This document shows, one piece after another, positions 14,102 through 20,894 of a stretch of DNA of 37,284 bases. Positions within the stretch are counted from its first letter, which is position 1. Every line of letters begins with the position of its first letter. Both the position numbers and the translations under genes were made by a program. The notes beneath the pieces were generated by a model, which had not been told where the DNA came from, ran no database searches, and saw only the letters and a list, made by a program, of their open reading frames with translations. The DNA is from Candidatus Zambryskiibacteriota bacterium (GTDB taxonomy: Bacteria > Patescibacteriota > Minisyncoccia > Phycocordibacterales > DATDWN01), in assembly GCA_009694965.1 (NCBI GenBank), contig SIBV01000003.1, positions 1-37,284 on the forward strand, read 5' to 3'.

Positions 14102-15115
14102 ATGAAGAAAATTGAGAATAAAAGAGAGCTGGAAAGTACGGAAAAGGATGCCCTCTTTCTCGACACCACACTGCGTCCTTCGAGATGGGAAGACTATATT
14201 GGGCAAAGTGGTATAAAAAAGAACCTCCAAATACTCCTGACTGCTGCAAAAGAAAGAAGCCACCCCCCTGAACACATTCTTTTCTATGGACCACCCGGAC
14301 TCGGAAAGACAACGCTCGCTCATCTAGTTTCAAAAGAAATGAATGCTCAAATGAAAGTAACGAGTGGTCCTGCTATTGAAAAAATTGGGGACCTAGCATC
14401 AATTCTCACAAACCTCACTCCAGGAGACATTCTTTTTATTGACGAAATTCATAGACTAAACAAAACCATTGAAGAAGTTCTCTACCCCGCTATGGAATCG
14501 GGTTCTCTCGATATTATTATTGGCAAGGGCCCCTCTGCTAGAACTATCCAGTTAGAACTTCCACCCTTTACGCTCATTGGCGCTACTACTCGAATAGCGA
14601 TGATCTCCTCACCTCTTCGCAGTAGGTTTTCAGGAGGAATTTTCAAGTTGGAATTTTACACAAACGATGAAATACAGAAAATAATATCGAGGTCAGCCAA
14701 AATACTAAGTATTGATTTGGAAGACAGTGCTGGAAAAGAAATCGCCAAGAGAAGTAGATACACCCCAAGAACTGCAAACTACTTTTTGAAGAGATGTCGT
14801 GACTTTGCTCAAGTCAACAAAACAAATCTAACAAAAGATTCTGTTGATGAAGCCTTGAAGCTCCTTGGAATAGATGCTGTTGGCCTCTCACCTTCTGACA
14901 GAGATATTCTTCACACTATTATCAATAAATTCTCAGGAGGCCCAGTAGGTCTAAATACCTTAGCTGCAGCACTATCGGAGGAACAAGCGACTATTGAAGA
15001 ATTCAATGAGCCTTACCTTATCCAGCTTGGCTTCCTCGACAGAACTCCACGTGGCAGAACTGTCACGACCTCTGGATATGAGCATCTCGGATTAAATTCC
15101 CCTACCCTGCTTTAG
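14102..15115 (+). CDS. ruvB: Holliday junction helicase motor RuvB
   Basis: RuvB is the AAA+ motor that drives branch migration with RuvA. From ATG 14102 it has 337 residues, the normal size. LRPSRWEDYIGQ is the usual N-terminal signature; Walker A GPPGLGKTT (about 63-71), Walker B DILFIDEIHRL, sensor 1 GATTR and the arginine-finger segment PLRSRF follow, then the winged-helix domain ending LGFLDRTPRGR. The upstream 50 residues of the ORF-track version run through the hairpin and do not resemble RuvB, so they are excluded. Confidence 0.96.
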   Translation: MKKIENKRELESTEKDALFLDTTLRPSRWEDYIGQSGIKKNLQILLTAAKERSHPPEHILFYGPPGLGKTTLAHLVSKEMNAQMKVTSGPAIEKIGDLASILTNLTPGDILFIDEIHRLNKTIEEVLYPAMESGSLDIIIGKGPSARTIQLELPPFTLIGATTRIAMISSPLRSRFSGGIFKLEFYTNDEIQKIISRSAKILSIDLEDSAGKEIAKRSRYTPRTANYFLKRCRDFAQVNKTNLTKDSVDEALKLLGIDAVGLSPSDRDILHTIINKFSGGPVGLNTLAAALSEEQATIEEFNEPYLIQLGFLDRTPRGRTVTTSGYEHLGLNSPTLL

Positions 15116-15139
15116 TTTTTTACTGGTCATACGACCACT

Positions 15140-15190
15140 GCTCGGCTGCGCACGGTTGTTTACAAACTTTATAGACTTTTAACTTTATAA
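15140..15190 (+). repeat. ACTTTATAA-type repeat upstream of yebC
   Basis: ACTTTTAACTTTATAA is shared exactly with the repeat before rnpA (36062-36146); a small hairpin GGTC-ATAC-GACC precedes it (about 15124-15133). It ends with TATAAC 8 nt before the yebC ATG, so it may again provide the -10. Confidence 0.5.
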
Positions 15191-15199
15191 CTACTCAAT

Positions 15200-15730
15200 A
15201 TGTCCGGTCACAATAAATGGTCAAAAATCAAGAGGCAAAAAGAAAAAACTGACGGTCAGAAGTCGAAGATTTTTGGTAAGATGGTTCGTCTTATTACTGT
15301 CGAAGCAAAGAAGTGTGGTGGTGACATAACTTCTCCTGGTCTCAAAGCTGTAATAGACCGAGCGAGAGCGGCAAATGTTCCTAACGACAATATTGAAAGA
15401 GCAATTAAAAAATTCTCAGAAGGTGGAGTAGCGATAGAATCCATAGTCTATGAAGCATACGGACCAGGAGGTTGCGCTATGGTTATAGATGTCTTGACCG
15501 ATAACCACAATAGAGCAGCGCAGGAGATAAAAGCTATACTCGGAAAACATAACCATGTTTTAGCAGGAATTGGTTCCGCCACTTGGGCATTCATGCATAC
15601 ACCTGGAGCAGGTTGGGTAGCTCAAACAACAATCCCCCTATCCGACGAAGATGGAGAGAAACTTGGAGAACTTGTAGATGAACTGGAGGAGAATGATGAT
15701 GTACAGAACATTTACACGAATGCGGAATAA
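15200..15730 (+). CDS. yebC: YebC/PmpR family protein, short form
   Basis: YebC proteins help ribosomes through proline-rich stretches (TACO1 family) and some have been described as transcription regulators. The N-terminal part MSGHNKWSKIKRQKEKTDGQKSKIFGKM and VPNDNIERAIKK and YEAYGPGGCAMVIDVLTDNHNRA match well, and the end DDVQNIYTNAE is the family C-terminus. Total length is 176 residues against about 240-250 usually: after the SATWAF segment about 60 residues of the middle domains are missing and the sequence jumps to IPLSDEDGEKLGELV. No frameshift is visible. It opens the operon yebC-HD-ruvC, the usual companion of ruvC. Confidence 0.9.
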   Translation: MSGHNKWSKIKRQKEKTDGQKSKIFGKMVRLITVEAKKCGGDITSPGLKAVIDRARAANVPNDNIERAIKKFSEGGVAIESIVYEAYGPGGCAMVIDVLTDNHNRAAQEIKAILGKHNHVLAGIGSATWAFMHTPGAGWVAQTTIPLSDEDGEKLGELVDELEENDDVQNIYTNAE

Positions 15731-15732
15731 AT

Positions 15733-16383
15733 ATGAATGAAAAAATTAAAAAACAACTTTACAAAATAGCAGAAGAAAGACAAACGAAAAATGATCCTTT
15801 GCATGATTTTCAGCATATTTTAAGAGTTACAAACCTTGCTGTTAAAATCGGTAAAAGCGCAAAAGCTGATTTAGAAATTATTATCCCAGCTGCACTTTTT
15901 CACGACACTGTTGTTTATCGAAAGGATGACACGAAAAGTAAGTATGAGACTGATGAAAGTGCGGAAATGGCTGAACAAATTTTAAAAAAAATAAAAGGTT
16001 ATCCAAGGGGAAAAATTGATAAAGTAAAAACATGCATATTAGAGTGCTCCTTCACAAAAGGAATAATGCCTAAGTTATTAGAGTCTAAGGTGCTACAGGA
16101 CGCAGATAGACTTGAATCTACTGGAACGATTGCCATTATGAGAGGATGCTCTTCGAGTGGACTAATGAATCGTCAGCTGTATGATCCTAAAGATCCATTT
16201 TGTAAAAATGGCTTAGAGGGAGACCATTCGAGTGTGTGGCTTTTTTATAAGCGTTATTTAATGATAGAAAAAACTATCCATACAGCATTTGCTAAAAAAA
16301 TTGCCAAAAGAAGAACTAAATTTCTGCGAGATTTTCTAAGGGAATTAAAATTGGAGTTAGTAGAATCAGATATCAAAGTATGA
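15733..16383 (+). CDS. HD-domain phosphohydrolase
   Basis: The 216-residue protein has the metal-binding pattern of HD hydrolases: HDFQHILRV (about 24-32), ALFHDTV (about 54-60) and DADRLEST (about 122-129). These bind divalent metals and hydrolyse phosphate esters of nucleotides or similar substrates; the exact substrate cannot be told. It resembles the YedJ-like group. It starts 2 nt after the yebC stop and its TGA overlaps the ruvC ATG (ATGA), so translation is probably coupled. Confidence 0.85.
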   Translation: MNEKIKKQLYKIAEERQTKNDPLHDFQHILRVTNLAVKIGKSAKADLEIIIPAALFHDTVVYRKDDTKSKYETDESAEMAEQILKKIKGYPRGKIDKVKTCILECSFTKGIMPKLLESKVLQDADRLESTGTIAIMRGCSSSGLMNRQLYDPKDPFCKNGLEGDHSSVWLFYKRYLMIEKTIHTAFAKKIAKRRTKFLRDFLRELKLELVESDIKV

Positions 16384-16889
16384 AAATAATCTCAATTGAT
16401 CCCGGCTATGAAAGACTTGGTATCGCCATAATAGAAAAACTTCCCAAAGGAAAGACCTTTGGGAAGGAGGTCTTAGTTTTTTCTGAGTGTTTTAAAACGT
16501 CCAGTAAACTTCCTCACCACGAGCGTCTGGCCCTTATCGGTAACAGAATAAAAGAAGTGATTAAAAAATTTAGACCAGAGCAATTAGCAACAGAAAAACT
16601 TTTCTTTAGTGGAAACCAAAAGACCGCGATGCTCGTAGCGGAGGCTAGAGGTGTAATTCTTTACACTGGAAGTTCTCTAGGACTTGAAGTTTTTGAATAC
16701 ACCCCAAACCAAGTGAAAATCGCTATCACTGGTTACGGCAGAAGTGAAAAGAAACAAATGATAGATATGACTAAAAAATTAATCGTGGTTAATTCTCCCT
16801 CGAACAGGCTCGGGACAAGCAAAACAAATAGTGATGATGAGTTTGATGCTATAGCCATCGGCCTCACCCATTTTGCGATAAACAGATAA
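16380..16889 (+). CDS. ruvC: Holliday junction resolvase RuvC
   Basis: RuvC cuts Holliday junctions symmetrically after RuvAB migration. The 169-residue protein has the acidic catalytic set: ISIDPGYERLG (first Asp), ATEKLFFSGNQKTA (Glu), and DDEFDAIAIGLTH (two Asp near the end); YTPNQVKIAITGYGRSEKKQM is also typical. The usual length is 160-175. It overlaps the HD gene by 4 nt and is convergent with lepA across a hairpin-rich spacer. Confidence 0.95.
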   Translation: MKIISIDPGYERLGIAIIEKLPKGKTFGKEVLVFSECFKTSSKLPHHERLALIGNRIKEVIKKFRPEQLATEKLFFSGNQKTAMLVAEARGVILYTGSSLGLEVFEYTPNQVKIAITGYGRSEKKQMIDMTKKLIVVNSPSNRLGTSKTNSDDEFDAIAIGLTHFAINR

Positions 16890-16918
16890 ATCGGGTGAAT
16901 TCTTGATTAAAAATCTCA

Positions 16919-16972
16919 CCTCCTTACAGGAGCAGTACACCTTTCTCATCCTGGTTACAGGATGCTCAAGGT
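16919..16972 (+). ncRNA. Candidate structured RNA module R, copy 2
   Basis: It begins with the same 27 nt as copy 1 (CCTCCTTACAGGAGCAGTAC...) and closes with CTCAAGGT, but the inner stem is CATCC/GGATG rather than GCAT/ATGC. It is located 30 nt after ruvC. The change of stem with kept pairing suggests a conserved structure. Confidence 0.45.
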
Positions 16973-17050
16973 CTTGCAGTTAGGCCCCACCCCCCAACCT
17001 CACCTCTCACTTCATACAGATTTCTCAGTTTATAAAATCTCGTTGAGTCA

Positions 17051-17133
17051 TAATGTTTTTGGATTGTTCGCAGGTCGACGGACCGAGATTACAGAAATCG
17101 CACCAGCGATTTACGGGCTGTCCAAAAACATTA
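17051..17133. repeat. Hairpin element in the ruvC-lepA spacer
   Basis: CATAATGTTTTTGGA and its exact complement flank a centre with GGTCGACGGACC and AAATCGC-ACCA-GCGATTT. Layout resembles the element at 7628-7753 and family G. It can act as a bidirectional terminator between convergent genes. No ORF in 16890-17149 is credible. Confidence 0.55.
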
Positions 17134-17149
17134 TGAGGAGAAAGGGATT

Positions 17150-19027
17150 TTAATTTCTCAGCATTTTCAAAAACACGTCCTGTGGAATGTCGACAGTCCC
17201 TCGGCCTCTTGCCTTCATCCTCTTCTTTCCCTTCTTTTGCTTTTCACGAAGTTTCATTTTTCGAGTGATGTCCCCTCCATACATATGCTGAGTCACATCT
17301 TTACTGAAAGCTGAAACTGTGCGACTGGAAATAATTCTACCCAACGCTTTTGCCTGAACCTTCATCACAAACATTTGGCGAGGAAGGAGCGCATGAAGTT
17401 TCTCAACCATCATTTCCGCTTCTGTTTCGACAATCCTTCTAGATACAACTCTAGAGAACGCGGGCAATACCTCATCAGCAACTAGAATATCCATTCTCAC
17501 AACATTAGCATCTCGCATTCCTTCTATCTCATAAGAAATAGAAGCGAAACCACTCGATGCACTTTTCAATTTATCAAAAAAGTTTCGCATAAGTTCACGA
17601 AGTGGCATTTTCAAAAATAGTCTCGTTCTATCATCTCCAAAGTTTTCTGAGTCCCCTAGTTCTGCCTCATGTTCATAAAGAAGTGGCATTAAATTAACTA
17701 GAAACTTTACTGGCGTAATAATAATACAGTTTACCCACGGCTCTCGTATTTCCGAAAGTAATCCTTCATCAGGAAAATGTGCAGGCGAATATATAGTCTC
17801 CATTTGTCCCGCCTTTGGTCCGCTTTTATAAACTACTTCATAAGTAATAGTCGGCATAGTCACCACTAGATCTAGATTGAATTCTCGATGAAGTCTTTCT
17901 GAAATAATTTCTAAGTGAAGCATCCCTAGGAACCCGCAACGAAACCCTCTTCCCAAAACTCCTGATGATTCTTCTTCATATGTATAAGAAGAATCAGACA
18001 ATTTCAGCTTTCCTAAGGCCTGCTTAAGACTCACAAAATCATCCTGACTCTCTGGGTAGATTGACGCCCACACGACAGGACGAGGAAGCATATAACCCTC
18101 AAGCGGCACACTGTTGTCACCAACAGTACCAACAGTGTCTCCAACAGAGGCGATGCCTGGCTCCTTTATTCCTGTTACAATATAACCAATTTCTCCCGCA
18201 CTGAGAGTTTCCACTGGAACTTCGCCTGGCGAGAATATGCCTACTTCGATTGAGTTAAATGTTTCTTTTGCAATTTTGAAAACAAGCGGAGTATTTCGAG
18301 AAACTTTTCCTTCCATCACGCGCACGAAAACAATAACTCCTCTGTGAGTAGAATATTTGAAATCAAAAATTAGAGACTTGAAGCTGTTGCCTTCTACCAT
18401 CCTTGGAGCGGGAACTTTCTTGATAACTTCACGAAGTAAATCATCAACACCTTCACCAGTTTTTCCTGATGTGTATAAAATATCTTCTGGACTACATTCA
18501 AGTAATTTAATCACTTCCATTTTTACCTCCTCTACTCGAGCTAAAGGAGAATCCACTTTCGATAAAACTGGAATGATGGTGAGTCCTGCTTCCCTCGCCA
18601 TTCCAAGGGTAGTCAACGTTTGAGCCTGAACACCTTGGGTTGAATCAACCAAAAGAATCGAGCCTTCTACCGCTTTTAAGGCTCGAGAAACTTCATATGA
18701 AAAATCTATATGCCCCGGTGTATCTATCAAATTCAGAATGTATTCTGAATTTGAATTTTCAATTTTTAATTTAGAATTTTCATTGGAAACTGAATCATTG
18801 ATTGGAAATTGAGAATTGGAAATTGGAAATTTTGGTCGATAGACCATCCTCACAGGTTGCATCTTGATAGTAATCCCTCTCTCTCGTTCAAGTTCCATTG
18901 AGTCAAGGACCTGTTCCTGCATTTTCCGTTTTTCTATAGTGCCGGTTAGCTCAAGCATTCTGTCAGCTAAAGTAGATTTACCATGGTCTATGTGGGCGAT
19001 GATACTAAAGTTTCGAATGTTTTCCAT
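17150..19027 (-). CDS. lepA: Elongation factor 4 (LepA) with in-frame palindromic insert
   Basis: LepA is a translational GTPase that back-translocates or remodels stalled ribosomes. G1 AHIDHGKSTL (11-20), switch I ERERGITIK, G3 DTPGH (102-106), G4 SKVD and the C-terminal LREKQKKGKKRMKARGRGTVDIPQDVFLKML tail are intact. Length is 625 residues against about 600; the excess is residues 67-94 (FPISNSQFPINDSVSNENSKL...), placed between the beta strands VRMVYRPK and EYILNLIDTPGH. This insert is encoded by a TTTTCAAT-type palindrome and lies in a turn, so activity is probably kept. Confidence 0.95.
   Translation of the reverse strand: MENIRNFSIIAHIDHGKSTLADRMLELTGTIEKRKMQEQVLDSMELERERGITIKMQPVRMVYRPKFPISNSQFPINDSVSNENSKLKIENSNSEYILNLIDTPGHIDFSYEVSRALKAVEGSILLVDSTQGVQAQTLTTLGMAREAGLTIIPVLSKVDSPLARVEEVKMEVIKLLECSPEDILYTSGKTGEGVDDLLREVIKKVPAPRMVEGNSFKSLIFDFKYSTHRGVIVFVRVMEGKVSRNTPLVFKIAKETFNSIEVGIFSPGEVPVETLSAGEIGYIVTGIKEPGIASVGDTVGTVGDNSVPLEGYMLPRPVVWASIYPESQDDFVSLKQALGKLKLSDSSYTYEEESSGVLGRGFRCGFLGMLHLEIISERLHREFNLDLVVTMPTITYEVVYKSGPKAGQMETIYSPAHFPDEGLLSEIREPWVNCIIITPVKFLVNLMPLLYEHEAELGDSENFGDDRTRLFLKMPLRELMRNFFDKLKSASSGFASISYEIEGMRDANVVRMDILVADEVLPAFSRVVSRRIVETEAEMMVEKLHALLPRQMFVMKVQAKALGRIISSRTVSAFSKDVTQHMYGGDITRKMKLREKQKKGKKRMKARGRGTVDIPQDVFLKMLRN
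18746..18829 (-). repeat. TTTTCAAT palindromic element inside lepA
   Basis: AAATTTCCAATTTCCAATTC ... AAAATTGAAAATTCAAATTC, 84 nt (28 codons), in frame. The encoded peptide (NSQFPIN.. SNENS ..ENS) matches the insert in gatB. Removing it restores a normal LepA length and beta-hairpin. Confidence 0.85.
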
Positions 19028-19089
19028 GAGCCTTATTAAAGCACAAAAAGGGTTAATTCCAAATAAAAATTAATCGGTGTCACCTTAGA

Positions 19090-19212
19090 AACTTTCACAA
19101 TCTGGATGAAGTTCAAGGCGGAATGAAAAAATGTGAGGAGTCTTACTCGTTGTAAGATGACGAGAATTTTTTATATTCCAACGCAGAAATTCGCCAGATT
19201 TGGAAGTTTTAT
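19090..19212. repeat. Structured element E, copy 2
   Basis: The element follows the murJ stop on the minus strand and precedes lepA. It shares AAACTTTCA, AGTTCAAGGCG and CAACG.AGAAATT.GCCA.AT.TGGAAGTTT with copy 1 at 13628-13750; inner stem GGAAT/ATTCC and loop differ. Confidence 0.6.
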
Positions 19213-20888
19213 GTTAACTCGGCGTCTGGGACGACTATTTTGGCCCGCCATATCTTCTTCCTGAAAGTATCAACTGCTTCAGATAACTCCTTACTTCCCA
19301 ATGTATACAGAACAACAATTCCCACTATAATTCCTGCTATACCAGCCAAAAATCCTTGGAGGAATATACCGTACAAAGTGTTTATATCGAAAACTTTATC
19401 TAGAACTGCTAAGCCTTGGTAGGTTACAAAACCCATTATGATAGAAGCTGAAAAAACTTCAAAGAGGGTTCTCCAAACTGCTGGCGAGAATGCTTTGTAT
19501 TCCCTACTGAAACCTATCCAATGAATGATAAGGTTTACAACAACTCCTATTGAGAATCCAAAAGGAAGCATCAAAATTGTTGTGCCGGGCAAGTCAGATA
19601 CTTTCAAGATTGACTCCATAAAATGACGGAAAAATATATTGTCATCAAAGAGTCTGGCCAGTCCAAAACTTCCTACAACAATAAGAACGGCTGACAATAC
19701 GTTTATAACAAGTGGCGTCCAAGTCTTTCCTTGGGAATAGTAAGCTCTGACAAAAAGTGCTACGAGGTTTTGTGCGACTAGCGAAACCACAAACAAGGCG
19801 AGTGCCGCCGCCGTGAGTCTCGTATCTTCCCAATTAAACTTTCCAGCTCCAAGGATTGTTCTCACTATCTGCGCGCGCAATACTATGAAAAGTATAGTGA
19901 CAGGCACGGACCAAAATATTATATGTCGAGCAGAGATTATCATTTGCTCTAAAAACTTATCTTTCTCCCCTGCTGAAAAAAGACGAGTAAGGGATGGAAA
20001 AGCAGCTAGAGAATAACTCACACCAATAATACTGAAAGGGACTGATTGAAGATTCAAAGCAAAACTAAATACGGAAATTGACCCTGGCACAAGAAAAGAA
20101 GCAAAAGAAATCAAAAACAGTTTTGCAATTTCATTAGCAGAAACTGTTATGGTGCGAGGAAGAGATATGAGGATTATGGTTTTTATTGAACCCCATTTTA
20201 TTGGAAACGTAAATCTTGGTAGCATTCTTTGAGAAGCAATAAACGGAACTTGTATCCCAAGATGCAAAAGCGCTCCTAACGCTACTCCAAACCCAAGTCC
20301 CGGCAAACCCATCTTTGGATATAAAAATACAATACCTGTAATGATTCCTATGTTATAAACAACTGGAGAAATCGCGTAGACCAGAAATCTTCTGTGTATT
20401 TGAGTTATACTCGCCAGCAAATTAGAGAGACCTAAGAATATTGGTGAGAGAAGCAGTATTCTGGAAAGGATTACAAGTTCAGGAAATCTTGAAGAATCAG
20501 CAAAGGCAGGAAACAAAACTTTCATTAGATATGGAGTAGCAAAAAATGCAACTAACCCCACAAAGATCATCAAGCAAAAGAAAAAAGTGAAAACTGTATT
20601 TATGAAATCCTTAGCCGCCTCTTCACTCTTCTCAAACCTTTCGATGAGAAACGGAATCAGAACTGAAATCGAAATAATAGACGCGACCGACACAAAAAGA
20701 ATGTCAGGTATTCTGAAAGCTGAATAATATAAATCTAGTGTGCTACCTGCCCCGAACTGTCCAGCCAGGATTCTGTCTCTAAACAGTGCCAAGATCTGTG
20801 AACATATAGCAAAGAAGCCTAAAAGATAAGCGGCCTGATGAAGGCCGGATATCTCAATGTTTAGTATGTTCAGAAATCTTTTTACCAT
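19209..20888 (-). CDS. murJ: Lipid II flippase MurJ (MviN family)
   Basis: MurJ moves lipid II across the membrane for peptidoglycan synthesis. The 559-residue protein has about 14 hydrophobic segments; FRDRILAGQFGAGSTLDLYYSAFRIPD (about 36-62) is the characteristic N-terminal region with the conserved arginines and Asp, and VALFVRAYYSQGKTWTPL matches the later conserved loop. Length is in the usual range (500-560). It starts 6 nt after the stop of the Wzy-like gene, so the two are probably co-transcribed. GATAAT lies 5 nt before the start. Together with the class A PBP at 30 kb it shows a peptidoglycan wall. Confidence 0.92.
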   Translation of the reverse strand: MVKRFLNILNIEISGLHQAAYLLGFFAICSQILALFRDRILAGQFGAGSTLDLYYSAFRIPDILFVSVASIISISVLIPFLIERFEKSEEAAKDFINTVFTFFFCLMIFVGLVAFFATPYLMKVLFPAFADSSRFPELVILSRILLLSPIFLGLSNLLASITQIHRRFLVYAISPVVYNIGIITGIVFLYPKMGLPGLGFGVALGALLHLGIQVPFIASQRMLPRFTFPIKWGSIKTIILISLPRTITVSANEIAKLFLISFASFLVPGSISVFSFALNLQSVPFSIIGVSYSLAAFPSLTRLFSAGEKDKFLEQMIISARHIIFWSVPVTILFIVLRAQIVRTILGAGKFNWEDTRLTAAALALFVVSLVAQNLVALFVRAYYSQGKTWTPLVINVLSAVLIVVGSFGLARLFDDNIFFRHFMESILKVSDLPGTTILMLPFGFSIGVVVNLIIHWIGFSREYKAFSPAVWRTLFEVFSASIIMGFVTYQGLAVLDKVFDINTLYGIFLQGFLAGIAGIIVGIVVLYTLGSKELSEAVDTFRKKIWRAKIVVPDAELT

Positions 20889-20894
20889 TGTTTA

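Noticed and set aside
16381-16383. TGA recoding (as in Gracilibacteria/SR1)
   Set aside because: TGA ends ruvA and the HD protein at their natural lengths, and no gene needs in-frame TGA readthrough.
16962-17153. ORF-track frame 16962-17153
   Set aside because: It crosses module R and the convergent hairpin, with no family resemblance.
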